Both the position numbers and the translations under genes were made by a program. The notes under the pieces were generated by a model. It saw only the letters and a program-made list of their open reading frames with translations. It made no database searches and was not told the origin of the DNA. This document shows, in pieces, positions 35,116 to 45,253 of a stretch of DNA of 64,000 nt; positions within the stretch are counted from its first letter, which is position 1; every line of letters begins with the position of its first letter. Origin of the DNA: Cyanobacteria bacterium FACHB-63 (GTDB lineage: Bacteria; Cyanobacteriota; Cyanobacteriia; Leptolyngbyales; Leptolyngbyaceae). Location: NCBI GenBank assembly GCA_014695255.1, contig JACJNX010000031.1, positions 62,001 through 126,000 on the forward strand. The letters run 5' to 3'.

Positions 35116-36779
35116 TCCACATCTTCACGAGTCGGCTCATTCGCTTCGCTCCATGTAGTGGTTGCGCTTTGAGCCGACTCAAATGCTGGACAGTATCCAT
35201 CCGGTGTCACCTTGAAATTAAACAACGGCGATCGCGAATTCCAGCAGCGTTGCCCCCGGAAATGCCGACAGCGAAAACAACAGGCTTTCTCAGGGCTATC
35301 CATCCAGGAGGACGATCGCTCTGTGTTTTGCGTCATTAACTCGCGCTGAGACAGTCCCCGCAAGACTAAATCCTGACCCTGCCAACGCGCCTCAATCAGT
35401 CCAGTGTCAGAGATCGATCGCCATCTTGGATCGTTTGTGATTGCCTCCGGCAGGGTGATTGTTACCACCGTTCCTAGCTCGGCAAGTTCACCTTCATAGG
35501 TTGTCTCCGGTGGAGCAGGCTGAAGGAAGGTTTCACCGATCGGTAGCTCAACCAGGCTACCTGAACCGGGGGAATGTAGATGATAGCGGTTATGTAGTTC
35601 TTCTAATCCAGCTAAATCTGATAGATAGTTTGGATTACCGTGAATAAAAATAACGTGTTGGGGACGCAGATTGTGAATAAACTGCGTGGTACTTGCCCCA
35701 TCGCAATGTTGTGCTAGTAGATAGGTTTCGACCGCATACTCCGGTGGGATATCAATCAAGCCTTCTTCTAGATGTTGCGGCAGTAGGATTAACCAGCGCT
35801 CTGGCGTATCCTCGCAAAATTCCTGCCAATCTGTTGAAAAATCCGTCAGCACAATGCAAGGCGACTCACCGACTAGCGATCGCTGTTCTGGATGCAGTCG
35901 TCGCACCCGTGGACGAACACGATCGTCCCAAAACAGCGATTGATGCTTGGCAAAGTTCTGCACTGAAGCAGGCAAGTGCGGTAAAAGCGCCAGATAGGCA
36001 TCACACCCAGACGCGACCCGACCATCCACCCAGATATCTAAATCGCGTCCGGTAAACGAGTGATGGCTCCTCAGCAGCATCAATAATTCTTGTCCAAGTC
36101 CGACCATCGGCAGCGGCAAGAGAACTGAACGTCGATCGCTCAATGCCCGACTCATTCTTTCAGCAATTTGATTTTCTTGTTGCCGTCGATGTGGAAATCG
36201 TGCCGTTCCATACGAGCCTTCGATAATCACCACATCCGGGCGCAGTCCCCGCAGTTCCTCTAGCCGCAAGCCTTCCACCAAGCGGGAATTTGATAAAAAG
36301 AAATCCCCCGTATATAAAATTGAGTGCGATCGACCCTGATGCGGCGTGTATGTCAGCAAAATCGCCGCTGCTCCGGGAAGATGACCCGCCGGAAATAGTT
36401 CAGCCGTTAGCCCATCCTGAAACTCAACGGGCGATCGCCAAGGCAGTGCATGAACAAATTGCGGAATTCGACCCGGTTGATCCAGCCAGTTCAGCGGTAA
36501 TAGCTCTGTCGTCACTTCACTGGCATAAATTGGCAACTGGGGAAAAGCGCGATGCAAACTGAGCAAACCTTGAGCGTGATCCGAGTGAGCATGACTGCAC
36601 AACACCACATCTGCCGGAGCGCGGTCAGGACGATCGGAGGCTGCGCTACCATCCGCAAGCGCAGAAATGTCTGACAGCCCGCAGTCGAGCAGAATCCGAT
36701 AGGGACCCATACGAACGAGAAGACAGACCCCTTCTTCGCCATGTCCCGCACCGTAAGGAAAACAGTCCAATTGAGTCAC
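35100..36779 (-). CDS. MBL-fold metallo-hydrolase, CPSF/RNase-like, with C-terminal Cys cluster
   Basis: 559 residues. Metallo-beta-lactamase fold with the zinc motif [10 protein letters not shown] (HxHxDH) near residue 63-72, then [16 protein letters not shown] and the beta-CASP-like part with [18 protein letters not shown] near the end of the fold. This layout is that of RNA-processing MBL/beta-CASP nucleases. Odd: the C-terminal about 110 residues are extra and hold [13 protein letters not shown] and GYCPAF, a possible metal site. Starts at GTG. Its target is unknown. Confidence 0.88.
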   Translation of the reverse strand: MTQLDCFPYGAGHGEEGVCLLVRMGPYRILLDCGLSDISALADGSAASDRPDRAPADVVLCSHAHSDHAQGLLSLHRAFPQLPIYASEVTTELLPLNWLDQPGRIPQFVHALPWRSPVEFQDGLTAELFPAGHLPGAAAILLTYTPHQGRSHSILYTGDFFLSNSRLVEGLRLEELRGLRPDVVIIEGSYGTARFPHRRQQENQIAERMSRALSDRRSVLLPLPMVGLGQELLMLLRSHHSFTGRDLDIWVDGRVASGCDAYLALLPHLPASVQNFAKHQSLFWDDRVRPRVRRLHPEQRSLVGESPCIVLTDFSTDWQEFCEDTPERWLILLPQHLEEGLIDIPPEYAVETYLLAQHCDGASTTQFIHNLRPQHVIFIHGNPNYLSDLAGLEELHNRYHLHSPGSGSLVELPIGETFLQPAPPETTYEGELAELGTVVTITLPEAITNDPRWRSISDTGLIEARWQGQDLVLRGLSQRELMTQNTERSSSWMDSPEKACCFRCRHFRGQRCWNSRSPLFNFKVTPDGYCPAFESAQSATTTWSEANEPTREDVDQAPG

Positions 36780-36872
36780 GTATCCACCCTAGAAAAACTC
36801 AGAATTCACACATCCTGAATTTGGAATCCAGGGCAGATTTTTCACCCTGTCTTCCGCGTTCTGGCTCTGAGG

Positions 36873-36995
36873 CTAATGCGCTGAGCCATTACCATGATAG
36901 TTATCTGTATCATAAAAACCGTTGCGTGTCCCAAAGAAAAGACAGGCAACCGTGAACACACCGGAGAGTACCAGTAGGACGAGCTTTACATCCAT
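36873..36995 (-). CDS. 40-residue membrane microprotein, Psb35-like
   Basis: Short open frame: one membrane helix (VKLVLLVLSGVFTVACLFF) followed by the polar tail GTRNGFYDTDNYHGNGSAH. The tail is of a type highly conserved among cyanobacteria, and I associate it with Psb35 (Ssl2148), which binds the CP47 module and high-light-inducible proteins during photosystem II assembly. The coding call is strong because of the tail; the Psb35 name is from memory and less sure. Monocistronic, between the MBL gene and a lipoprotein gene. Confidence 0.75.
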   Translation of the reverse strand: MDVKLVLLVLSGVFTVACLFFGTRNGFYDTDNYHGNGSAH

Positions 36996-37264
36996 GTTGC
37001 TTACAACCCTTAACCTTTGTTATCAAGTGTACAAGAACGAAAATAGATCGATACAGAGCATCCTAGAGCGAGTTTGCCCATAGTTTAAGAAATCACAGAT
37101 TGATCTTAGATTCTCCCAAAGACAGAAATAAGAGGGTTAGATCCGACTCTTCTCCGACGAGGAGATATCGCGATAAAAGCGCTTTATTGGATAATCTTGA
37201 AGGACACGAACAAGGGCGATCGCTCGATTCAATTCATTCCGAAAAATGGAGCGTCTCTGCTTTT

Positions 37265-37750
37265 TTATCGGGGTCTGATCAGTTGACCCCGATCAGTAAA
37301 TCGCACCGACTTAATCTTTAAAGTAGGATTCTGTGTCAACGTTCGCCGCACACTCCCAAACAGCGATAACTGTTCACAATTTGCCAGCGAGAGCAGCGAT
37401 CGACGCGCATTCGGAATCGGGCGAAAATCGATCGTCGCCACTCTAGATGCCACTTTGACCCGATATCCTGCCACTCCTAAGCTTTCACTATTTGCCTTTT
37501 CCAACGTTTTCGCGATCGCCTGAGTCACAGGTTGGTTCGCTGCGATCGTTGCTTTGGTGGTAATGAATCTGTTGCACTGGCTATCTAGCTGAAAAATATT
37601 GACCGGAATTGTCCTACCCCTGGGTTTAGGAGACGGTTTGGAAGTTGCGGCAACCGGAGAAGGGGAAACCGCCACTGACGGGGGTTCGGGCGATCGACAG
37701 CCGCCAACGATAAACCAGACTAGATTAAAAAGAACAAATCCTCGAATCAT
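37265..37750 (-). CDS. lipoprotein with GerMN-like domain
   Basis: 161 residues. Lipobox at FIVGGC (Cys about residue 18), a Pro/Ser-rich linker, then a domain of GerMN type (VNIFQLDSQCNRFITTKATI, VTQAIAKTLEKANSESLG, VATIDFRPIPNARRSLLSLA) as found in sporulation/germination-like proteins of cyanobacteria. Probably outer-leaflet or periplasmic; function unknown. The last codons lie in an inverted repeat (37268-37294). Confidence 0.82.
   Translation of the reverse strand: MIRGFVLFNLVWFIVGGCRSPEPPSVAVSPSPVAATSKPSPKPRGRTIPVNIFQLDSQCNRFITTKATIAANQPVTQAIAKTLEKANSESLGVAGYRVKVASRVATIDFRPIPNARRSLLSLANCEQLSLFGSVRRTLTQNPTLKIKSVRFTDRGQLIRPR
37268..37294. repeat. inverted repeat inside the 3' end of the GerMN-like gene
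   Basis: Arms ATCGGGGTC / GACCCCGAT with a 9-base centre. It encodes the last residues of the protein. A T-run lies on the plus-strand left side, so it is not a normal terminator for the leftward gene. Confidence 0.6.
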
Positions 37751-37762
37751 TTGTGTGGCAAC

Positions 37763-37981
37763 TTATCCTGTTTTTGTGACCCGTAGCTGGAAAGAGAAAT
37801 GATACCAACTAGGGTAGATCCTCGATCGCGCTATGTTGCTTCCAAAGACGGGATTTCGCTCTCCGTGTTCTCGGAAACATTGTGAAATTGCTGTTTCAGA
37901 GTTAGCATAAACGTAGCAATCCCCGTCAGGGGTATTGATGTTGAATTCTTCAAAGTTCATGGACGAAGTCCATTTATCCAT
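37763..37981 (-). CDS. possible small protein, unknown
   Basis: A 72-residue open frame from the ATG at 37981 (a GTG at 37993 is in frame). Balanced composition (MNFEEFNINTPDGDCYVYAN, then NPVFGSNIARSRIYPSWYHF) makes it better than a chance frame, but no family is recognised and no clear ribosome site precedes it. It fills the gap between the GerMN-like gene and mgtE and may be a remnant. Confidence 0.35.
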   Translation of the reverse strand: MDKWTSSMNFEEFNINTPDGDCYVYANSETAISQCFREHGERNPVFGSNIARSRIYPSWYHFSFQLRVTKTG

Positions 37982-38051
37982 ATCAGAGTACACTTTCTAG
38001 CCTGGATGCCCTTGGTCTTCCAGCGCGAGGAAGATCGAGGAGGAAAGTTAA

Positions 38052-39404
38052 ATGCTGACTCAAGACAGTCGAGCAACGCTCAGAGGGATTTCGGATCTCA
38101 ATCGGCTGAAGCTCGAACTCAACGAACTGCCTGCGGTTGATGTAGGCGACTACATCACCGGACTTGAACCTGAAAAGCAGGCGATTACGTTTCGGCTTCT
38201 GAACAAAACTCAGGCGACGGATGTATTTGAGTATCTGCCGCCCGAAGTTAGAGAGTCGCTGCTGGGTTCTCTGCACAATGCTCAGGTGTGCCAAATTGTT
38301 GAATCGATGCGTCCGGACGATCGTGCGGAGTTGTTCGATGAGTTGCCTGCTGGAATTGTTAAACGTTTAGTGCAACAACTCAGCCCGGAAGAACGGCAAG
38401 CCACAGCGACGATTTTAGGCTATGCCGAAGGAACTGCAGGTCGGGTGATGACGACTGAGTATGTGCGACTGCGGCAAGGGTTAACGGTTGGAGAAGCACT
38501 GAGCAAAATTCGACTGGCTGACCGGGATAAAGAAACGATTTACTACGCCTATGTCACCGACAACAACCGCAAGCTGAAGCAAGTTGTCTCGTTGCGGCAG
38601 TTAGTGTTCTCGATCCCCGATGCCAAAATCGAGGACATTGGCAGCGATCGCGTGATCAAAGCGCGGACGGAAATGCAGCAAGAAGAAGTGGCGCAACTGA
38701 TGAAGCGCTATGACTTGTTAGCGGTTCCAGTGGTTGATCGCGAAGATCGGTTAGTTGGAATCATTACCGTCGATGATGTGGTGGATATTCTTGAACAAGA
38801 AGCTACCGAAGATATTCAAAAACTTGCAGGTGGCGGCGGTGATGAATCATCACTCTCAACTCCGCTCGAAAAGCTGCGAAATCGAGTCCCTTGGCTGTTA
38901 GGGATTATGGCGCTGTACATCGGGGCTTCTAGCGCAATTTCGCCGTTCCAATCGACGATCGCAGCCGTTCCGGTGTTGGCGGTGATTATGCCGTTGTTCT
39001 CGAATACTGGGGGAACGGTTGGCATTCAAGCGCTGACGGTAACAATTCGATCGCTCGGTATTGGAGAAGTTACTTCTCAAGACACGATGCGGATTCTGCG
39101 AAAAGAACTGCTCGCAGGACTCGGAACCGCTTTGGCGTTGGGTCTAACGATGTTCATCTTGTCGCTGATTTGGACAAAGCCGGAAGAACGCTGGGTCGGA
39201 GTTGTGGCTGCGATCGTCATGGCATCCAACAGCATCGTTGCCGTGACCCTTGGAACACTCTTACCGATGGGACTAAAGCGATTGAAGCTTGATCCGGCTT
39301 TAGTGAGTGGTCCATTGGTAACAACCTTGTTGGATACGATCGGCTTTATCACCTTCCTGACGCTGATTACATTTAGCTTAAATGTGCTGAAACTTCCGAC
39401 TTAG
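38052..39404 (+). CDS. mgtE: magnesium transporter MgtE
   Basis: Mg2+ channel of the plasma membrane. 450 residues: N-terminal helical sensor domain (YITGLEPEKQAITFRLL, DDRAELFDELPAG), two CBS domains (GYAEGTAGRVMTTEYVRLR, then VVDREDRLVGIITVDDVVDILEQEATEDI), and five membrane helices with RVPWLLGIMALY, MPLFSNTGGTVGIQAL and a selectivity segment containing ASNSIVAVTLGTLLPM. Sensor and CBS domains close the channel when Mg2+ is high. Single gene, with nurA 33 bp downstream on the same strand. Confidence 0.96.
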   Translation: MLTQDSRATLRGISDLNRLKLELNELPAVDVGDYITGLEPEKQAITFRLLNKTQATDVFEYLPPEVRESLLGSLHNAQVCQIVESMRPDDRAELFDELPAGIVKRLVQQLSPEERQATATILGYAEGTAGRVMTTEYVRLRQGLTVGEALSKIRLADRDKETIYYAYVTDNNRKLKQVVSLRQLVFSIPDAKIEDIGSDRVIKARTEMQQEEVAQLMKRYDLLAVPVVDREDRLVGIITVDDVVDILEQEATEDIQKLAGGGGDESSLSTPLEKLRNRVPWLLGIMALYIGASSAISPFQSTIAAVPVLAVIMPLFSNTGGTVGIQALTVTIRSLGIGEVTSQDTMRILRKELLAGLGTALALGLTMFILSLIWTKPEERWVGVVAAIVMASNSIVAVTLGTLLPMGLKRLKLDPALVSGPLVTTLLDTIGFITFLTLITFSLNVLKLPT

Positions 39405-39437
39405 CTCTAGGATGAGGGATAGTTCACAATTACTGTC

Positions 39438-40619
39438 ATGCTAGATCTGACAAAACTGGCTCAACAGATGCAAGGGATTAGTCAACAGCTAACCCTAGAA
39501 GCAACCGCAACGCGGCAACGTCTCGATCGCGCAAACTTACTGATGGCACAAGCGCTCGATCGCCAAGCCGAACTGATTGAGATGCAGCAATTGTGGCGCG
39601 ATCGTTTGAGTTTTACCGCAGCGATCCCGATTGAACCCCTGAATACGAGAATTGCGATCGATCCTGCTCCCTTTGCTCATACCGTGATTGCAACTGATGG
39701 TTCTCAGATTGCACCGAGTCATCATGAAATTGCTTATTGCTATTTAATTAATGTGGGTCGCATCATTCTGCATTACGGGCAAAGTAAGCTTCCCTTGCTC
39801 GATAGCCTGCCAGAAGTGTTCTATCGTCCTGAAGATCTCTATGTTTCTCGACAATGGGGCATTCGGACTGAGGAATGGATGGGCTATCAACGAACCGCGT
39901 TAGAAGTGCAGATGCTTGCAGAATTGGCGCAGGCAATCAGCGATGAAATGAGTGTGCCGACGATTTCGCTGGTAGATGGATCATTGATTTATTGGTTTTT
40001 AGAGCAGTTACCAACCGAAGCTCGCGATCGTATTCTCACGCCGATTCTTGCGGCTTGGGATCAGTTAAGAGCGATCGAGGTTCCTTTGGTGGGTTACATC
40101 AGTGCATCCCGAAGCGGAGAAGCCATGAACTTTCTGCGGCTTCAAAGTTGTGCATATCTCGCTCCTGATTGTGCGACACATTGTAGTGAAGTGGTCGATC
40201 GAGCGCCCTGCCAAGTGTTAGATCCGCTTAAAGATGCGGCGATTTGGGGAATGTTGTTGGAGCCAGGTCAGCGCAGTCCTTTATGGAAAAGTTCGGCGCG
40301 AATTCAAGAGTTTTATGGCGATCATGCGATTCATTTTTGCTATGTGAATGTGGGGAGTGAGATTGCACGAGTTGAGGTTCCTGCTTGGGTCGCAAACGAT
40401 CGCGCACTGTTGAATTCTGCATTGAGTTTAGTGCTGGCTCAAGTGCAGAAAGGCTATGGTTATCCGGTTGCTTTAGCTGAGGCGCACAATCAGGCAGTTG
40501 TGCGAGGGGGCGATCGGGCGCGATTTTTTGCCTTGTTGGAACAGCAGATGATCAAAGCAGGCTTGCGAAACGTGGGAACGTCTTACAAAGAAGCTCGGAA
40601 ACGTGGCAGCATTGCTTAG
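39438..40619 (+). CDS. nurA: NurA-domain nuclease
   Basis: 393-residue NurA-type nuclease, which in archaea resects DNA ends with HerA helicase. Seen: a metal-binding aspartate in VIATDGSQIAPSHHE near residue 75-90, the second in TISLVDGSLIYWFL, and the last-third GQRSPLWKSSARI and FCYVNVG. No herA is next to it. Separated from mgtE by 33 bp, so it may share its transcript. The repair role in cyanobacteria is inferred. Confidence 0.88.
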   Translation: MLDLTKLAQQMQGISQQLTLEATATRQRLDRANLLMAQALDRQAELIEMQQLWRDRLSFTAAIPIEPLNTRIAIDPAPFAHTVIATDGSQIAPSHHEIAYCYLINVGRIILHYGQSKLPLLDSLPEVFYRPEDLYVSRQWGIRTEEWMGYQRTALEVQMLAELAQAISDEMSVPTISLVDGSLIYWFLEQLPTEARDRILTPILAAWDQLRAIEVPLVGYISASRSGEAMNFLRLQSCAYLAPDCATHCSEVVDRAPCQVLDPLKDAAIWGMLLEPGQRSPLWKSSARIQEFYGDHAIHFCYVNVGSEIARVEVPAWVANDRALLNSALSLVLAQVQKGYGYPVALAEAHNQAVVRGGDRARFFALLEQQMIKAGLRNVGTSYKEARKRGSIA

Positions 40620-40650
40620 AATTAGAAAGTCACAAGGCTGAGGAGTTCAG

Positions 40651-41090
40651 ATGAATACGGAACTATATGAAGGAGACTATTACTTATGGATTCAAGACAC
40701 AGTTGAAAATTTAGAAAATCAAAACTACGACCCAGTTGATTGGACAATTTGCTCGATGAAATTGAGGCGCTTGGAAGAAGAGAACGACGTATTTTAGAAA
40801 CTAGCCTGGTTGCCATTCTGTTACACCGATTGAGGTGGCAATATCAGTCCGATCAACGATTAAGAAGTTGGAAAGTGATTGTCTTAGAGCGTCGTAGACA
40901 ACTCAGGGAATTGCTGGAAGATTCACCTAGTCTTAAGCCATATCTTGAAGAAGTTTTTGAGGAATGCTATCGAGATGCAGTTGAGCAAGTGAGTGCCATA
41001 ACAGGCATATCAGTTAAAGCTTTTCCTTGCGAATGTGCTTACTCGATCGATGAAATTTTAGAAAGTAGTCTAGATACTTTTGAGTGCTAA
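40651..41090 (+). pseudogene. DUF29 family gene with a -1 frameshift
   Basis: Reads as DUF29 in two frames: from ATG 40651, NTELYEGDYYLWIQDTVENL ... YDPVD, then after a break near 40738-40741 in the other frame LDNLLDEIEALGRRERR and on to the stop at 41090. Inserting one T at GATTGG (giving GAT TTG GAC) restores an uninterrupted DUF29 protein of about 146 residues. Either a single-base loss in this genome or an assembly error. DUF29 proteins are of unknown function and numerous in cyanobacteria. Overlaps xseB by 4 bp at the end. Confidence 0.8.
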
Positions 41091-41332
41091 AATTCAGCTT
41101 CATCGGTTAACGTTTCAATCAATAAATCCACCTGCTTTTGCCGCTCTGCTAAAAACGACTCGCATTGTCGTAAGTAATCAACTGCAGCAGAAAACTCTTC
41201 AAATACATCGGCTAACTCCAATTCACCCGCTTCAATTCGCGTCAAAATCTCCTCAACCTTCGCCACTGTTTCTTCGTAGTTCCAGGATTCAGAAGAACGG
41301 TTCGATTTTTGAGCATCCGGGGAGGAATTCAT
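41087..41332 (-). CDS. xseB: exodeoxyribonuclease VII small subunit
   Basis: 81 residues, Ser-rich N-terminus then the conserved [23 protein letters not shown] and a second helix ([20 protein letters not shown]). Binds XseA to form ExoVII, which degrades single-stranded DNA in both directions. Lies 26 bp downstream of xseA in the same operon. Confidence 0.93.
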   Translation of the reverse strand: MNSSPDAQKSNRSSESWNYEETVAKVEEILTRIEAGELELADVFEEFSAAVDYLRQCESFLAERQKQVDLLIETLTDEAEF

Positions 41333-41358
41333 TGGCAGAAGTTCGATCGCTAATTTAC

Positions 41359-42600
41359 TTATATCGTCTCATCTGCTGATACGTTGGTTACGGTAACATC
41401 AATCTGCCCTTTTCCTAGCCGAATCGTTAAAGTTTCACCAACTGTTACGTCATCCGACGATCGCACAATTCCCGATTCTGCCCGAACCACTGCATATCCT
41501 CGATGTAAAACCGATGCTGGATCAAGTGTCGTCAACTTTTCCTGAAGCATCTGACAGTGTTGCTCTGCAATTTGAAACCGTCTTTGCGTCGATTGAATTA
41601 ATCGTTGACGCAACCAAGAAACACGCTGCGCTTCTTGTTTTAATGCTCGATCGAGCCTCAATCGAGAGATGCGATCGCGTAATCCAGCTAAACGATCGTG
41701 CTCCTCGCTCATATATTGCAGCATTGCTAGATTGAGCGACTGAACTCGATTGTTGTGAAGCTCATACAAATCTGCCAAACAAGGAACCGCTTGTTCTGCC
41801 GCAGCCGTTGGAGTATGCGCCGCCAAATCTGCCGCCAAATCCGAAAGCGATTCGTCGCGCTGATGTCCAATTCCCGCAATTACCGGAATCGAGCAATTCG
41901 CGATCGCTCTTACGACAGTTTCATCATTAAAACAGACCATATCTTCGATCGCACCGCCGCCGCGTGATATAATTAGTACATCTGCTCTGCCATCTCGCTC
42001 AACCCGTTTGATCGCCGACACGATCGCGGCAGGTGCTTGATCGCCCTGTACCAATGCAGGCGAAAACAGCACCCGTAAACCCGAATATCGTCGCTTCAGC
42101 GTTCTCTGAATGTCTCCCCAAGCGGCGGCTTGCGGCGAAGTCACAACCGCTACGGTTTGTGGATGAGTCGGGATCGGGCGCTTGCGATCGGCATCAAACA
42201 GTCCCTCGGCTTCGAGGCGATCTTTGAGTTGGCGCGATCGTAGAGCGCGTAAGCCTTCCCCCGCCGGGAGCGCTTGCCAGACGATTAACTGATAGCTGCC
42301 CCGGTGCGGCTGCACATGCACACGACCTAGCAAAATCAACTGTTCACCTGGAGCGGGTAACGTCGCCAACTTATGCAACTGACTATTCCAAACCACACAT
42401 TGGATCGTAGCCTTCGCATCCGGATCTTGCAGCGTGAAAAACAAGCCACTGCGATACCGCGTCGCACTCGACACTTCTCCGGTGAGCCAGACTTGGCGCA
42501 GTTGGTCATCCTGCTCGATCAGCGACTGAATGTAAGCCGTAAGACCCGCCACCGTCAGGGCGGTATCCGGTACCAACAAATTCGGCAGTTTCGAGGTCAT
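41359..42600 (-). CDS. xseA: exodeoxyribonuclease VII large subunit
   Basis: 413 residues. N-terminal OB-fold ([21 protein letters not shown]), then the catalytic domain with [16 protein letters not shown], a [14 protein letters not shown] metal-binding region and [20 protein letters not shown], followed by the coiled-coil arm and a C-terminal [12 protein letters not shown]. Forms ExoVII with XseB. Divergent from recA across about 160 bp, so recombination genes cluster here. Confidence 0.96.
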   Translation of the reverse strand: MTSKLPNLLVPDTALTVAGLTAYIQSLIEQDDQLRQVWLTGEVSSATRYRSGLFFTLQDPDAKATIQCVVWNSQLHKLATLPAPGEQLILLGRVHVQPHRGSYQLIVWQALPAGEGLRALRSRQLKDRLEAEGLFDADRKRPIPTHPQTVAVVTSPQAAAWGDIQRTLKRRYSGLRVLFSPALVQGDQAPAAIVSAIKRVERDGRADVLIISRGGGAIEDMVCFNDETVVRAIANCSIPVIAGIGHQRDESLSDLAADLAAHTPTAAAEQAVPCLADLYELHNNRVQSLNLAMLQYMSEEHDRLAGLRDRISRLRLDRALKQEAQRVSWLRQRLIQSTQRRFQIAEQHCQMLQEKLTTLDPASVLHRGYAVVRAESGIVRSSDDVTVGETLTIRLGKGQIDVTVTNVSADETI

Positions 42601-42762
42601 TCTCGTTACCCTAGAAGAAGAAATACGAATTGTGCTGAGAGCGGCATCCTCTCTATGCTACAAAGTTTGGCAATTAGGTGATAGTTCGATCGCAATTCGG
42701 CTACAATTGCCCATCCCGTTCTGTCCCCCCTCTCTTTTTTCACACCACTTTCTGAGGCGCTA

Positions 42763-43839
42763 ATGGCAACTAAAACTACAGAAACGACCGATAAGCAAAA
42801 AGCCCTAAATCTCGTTCTCACCCAGATCGAGCGCAACTTCGGGAAAGGCAGCATCATGCGCCTGGGCGATGCCACCCGAATGAAAGTAGAAACGATTCCG
42901 ACGGGAGCCTTGACGCTGGATTTGGCGCTGGGTGGCGGTTTGCCCAAAGGTCGGGTGATCGAAATCTATGGTCCTGAAAGTTCAGGTAAAACGACGTTGG
43001 CGCTTCATGCGGTCGCAGAAGTGCAAAAGGCTGGCGGCATTGCAGCATACGTAGACGCTGAACACGCGCTTGATCCGAGCTACTCAGCGGCGTTGGGTGT
43101 AGACATTGCGAACCTGCTGATTTCTCAACCGGATACTGGAGAATCGGCGCTGGAAATTGTGGATCAATTAGTGCGATCGACGGCGGTTGATGTAGTGGTC
43201 GTAGACTCTGTTGCTGCTCTGGTTCCCCGCGCTGAAATCGAAGGGGAAATGGGTGACTCTCACATGGGCCTGCAAGCGCGATTAATGAGCCAAGCACTGC
43301 GGAAGATCACAGGCAACATTGGTAAATCGGGCTGTACAGTGATCTTCATTAACCAATTGCGTCAGAAGATCGGTGTCACCTACGGTAGCCCGGAAACGAC
43401 TACAGGTGGTCAAGCGCTGAAGTATTACGCTTCGGTGCGGCTCGATATTCGCCGGATTCAAACCTTGAAGAAGGGAACCGAAGAATTTGGAACTCGCGCA
43501 AAGGTGAAAGTTGCGAAGAACAAAGTCGCGCCTCCGTTTAGAATTGCAGAGTTTGACATCATCTTTGGTAAGGGAATCTCGACTTTGGGCTGTCTGGTGG
43601 ATCTGGCTGAAGAAACGAGCGTGATTGTTCGCAAAGGTGCTTGGTATAGCTACAAGGGCGAGAATATCAGTCAAGGTCGCGATAATGCGATCAAGTACAT
43701 GGAAGAGCGCCCAGAACTTGCGAAGGAGCTTGAGCTTCAGGTGCGCGAGAAGTTAGAAATGGGCGCACAGGTGTCTGCGAATTCGGTCGGTCAGGTCGAT
43801 GAGCATGACAGCGAAGAGGAAACCTTGGACGAAGAATAG
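42763..43839 (+). CDS. recA: recombinase A
   Basis: 358 residues. Walker [10 protein letters not shown] near residue 70, Walker [13 protein letters not shown], the L1/L2 region [18 protein letters not shown] and [11 protein letters not shown], and the C-terminal acidic tail [13 protein letters not shown]. Central to homologous recombination and repair. No LexA-type palindrome was seen upstream, in keeping with weak SOS control in many cyanobacteria. Followed by an intrinsic terminator. Confidence 0.98.
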   Translation: MATKTTETTDKQKALNLVLTQIERNFGKGSIMRLGDATRMKVETIPTGALTLDLALGGGLPKGRVIEIYGPESSGKTTLALHAVAEVQKAGGIAAYVDAEHALDPSYSAALGVDIANLLISQPDTGESALEIVDQLVRSTAVDVVVVDSVAALVPRAEIEGEMGDSHMGLQARLMSQALRKITGNIGKSGCTVIFINQLRQKIGVTYGSPETTTGGQALKYYASVRLDIRRIQTLKKGTEEFGTRAKVKVAKNKVAPPFRIAEFDIIFGKGISTLGCLVDLAEETSVIVRKGAWYSYKGENISQGRDNAIKYMEERPELAKELELQVREKLEMGAQVSANSVGQVDEHDSEEETLDEE

Positions 43840-43875
43840 GAAGATTGGGCGATCGTCAAGTTGCTTCAACCCTTT

Positions 43876-43900
43876 AGGTAGGCACAAGCCTACCTTTTTT
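43876..43900 (+). terminator. intrinsic terminator after recA
   Basis: 8-bp stem AGGTAGGC / GCCTACCT with an ACAA loop and a T-run directly after. Confidence 0.93.
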
Positions 43901-44135
43901 ATGTCTCACAATGGATAGCGCTGGAATCTGCTACCTTGCCGAAGTTGTGTATTAAATCTGCTTAAACAGCGAGCTAATTTAAAGCATTGACTAGATTAAT
44001 GTCTGCATGAGACGAAGCTTTGGGAAAATGACAGAATGAAGCGATTCATCTCCATTGAAATAATTATTAGATTCTTATAGTAAATGGGTATTATCCTGGA
44101 TAAGAGCTTTATATTTATAGAGAAAATTACCCCTA

Positions 44136-44873
44136 ATGTACAAGTATGATGTCAATTCCGCAGAGCAGATTATAACAGGCGCTCATAAATTAGTCCTTGA
44201 ATGCGTAGCTCACGCTACAGACATAACTCAAATAATTGATAGTTGCCATGAAAATGATCTCAGACCCTTCGTGTTTAAGAGGTTTGCTGTCATTATTCAT
44301 AACTATATGCTGTCATTTTTCTTTATTAAAGATAGCTTGTTACACTACGCCTGGTGGGATTCTATTGGCTATAGCAATCTTACTAATGAGCAAAAAATGG
44401 TAAATGCTTCAAGCTTCTTTGAATCAACAACTTTTTCCACGTTTCATGCACTTTATATGGTTTGCGAATCATCTCTGCGATTATTAAACAAGGCTTTTGA
44501 TTCTACAGTACTTGATGAATCAACAGGTGGAATTTACAAAGTCCGCAAGCATTTATATGAAAACTTCCTATCAATTTCTTACTCACAACATTCTAATTTT
44601 TATCAATTTACATCATTGATTAGAAATTGTACCCATAATGGCGGTGTCTATCGTAATCCAAATTTACCCAATCTCTCAGTAAATTATCGTGGTAATTCTT
44701 ATTCATTCACGCATAATCAGCCACCCAACTTCATTAGTGTAGAATTAATGTTTGAGCTATCACGCGATAGTATCCAGGTTATGTATGAGATTATCTTAGA
44801 CCCAAACGTTATTTCTCTTCCATTTATCGAAGATCTATACAATCGTCTTTATCAGACTCACCCAATACTCTAA
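44136..44873 (+). CDS. orphan protein, HEPN-like
   Basis: 245 residues, lower GC and rich in Phe, Tyr, Asn and Ser compared with the neighbours, which suggests acquisition from elsewhere. No signal peptide. The C-terminal half has the pattern LIRNCTHNGGVYRNP, close to the RNxxHN signature seen in some HEPN ribonuclease-like domains. The N-terminal half is helical with FFFIKDSLLHYAWWD. No named family is recognised; HEPN is a guess from this motif. Next to an antitoxin and a decayed toxin. Confidence 0.75.
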   Translation: MYKYDVNSAEQIITGAHKLVLECVAHATDITQIIDSCHENDLRPFVFKRFAVIIHNYMLSFFFIKDSLLHYAWWDSIGYSNLTNEQKMVNASSFFESTTFSTFHALYMVCESSLRLLNKAFDSTVLDESTGGIYKVRKHLYENFLSISYSQHSNFYQFTSLIRNCTHNGGVYRNPNLPNLSVNYRGNSYSFTHNQPPNFISVELMFELSRDSIQVMYEIILDPNVISLPFIEDLYNRLYQTHPIL

Positions 44874-45016
44874 ATACTTCTTTTTACCATTACCCGTGTC
44901 ACTAAAATTGAATTTCTAACCGGAGTTGTCGTTGAAATAGCGATCGCACCCAATGTTTCCTGAAGTTAGAAAAGCATCCTCTAAAATAGAGCAATAGCCG
45001 AAAGATTCTCTTCATT

Positions 45017-45253
45017 ATGCCAATCACTAGCGAAGCTCTAAAGCAAGACCCTGATCAACTCACCGAGGATCAACTTGCTGAAGTTGCGGATTTTATTGCT
45101 TTTCTAAAATTTCGCGATAAACGTCGTCGTGTCGCTTTTGATCCGGCTCAGTTGGCTACTCTTGCAACAGAATTCGCAGAAGACGGTCGTGCTTTGGCTG
45201 AAGCGGGAATCAGTGAATGTGCAGCGATGTTGGTTCAAGAAGACCAACTATGA
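45017..45253 (+). CDS. DUF2281-like antitoxin-type protein
   Basis: 78 residues. N-terminal PITSEALKQDPDQLTEDQLAEVADFIAFLKF resembles DUF2281-type antitoxins with a degenerate addiction module. Its stop overlaps (ATGA) the start of a truncated mazF-like frame, as in TA operons. Since the toxin is broken, the pair is probably no longer active. Confidence 0.7.
   Translation: MPITSEALKQDPDQLTEDQLAEVADFIAFLKFRDKRRRVAFDPAQLATLATEFAEDGRALAEAGISECAAMLVQEDQL

Noticed and set aside
37100-37321. 73-residue plus-strand open frame
   Set aside because: Antisense to the GerMN-like gene at its end, with composition of a chance frame.
42601-42762. LexA-type operator upstream of recA
   Set aside because: No AGTAC-N-GTACT-like dyad could be read.
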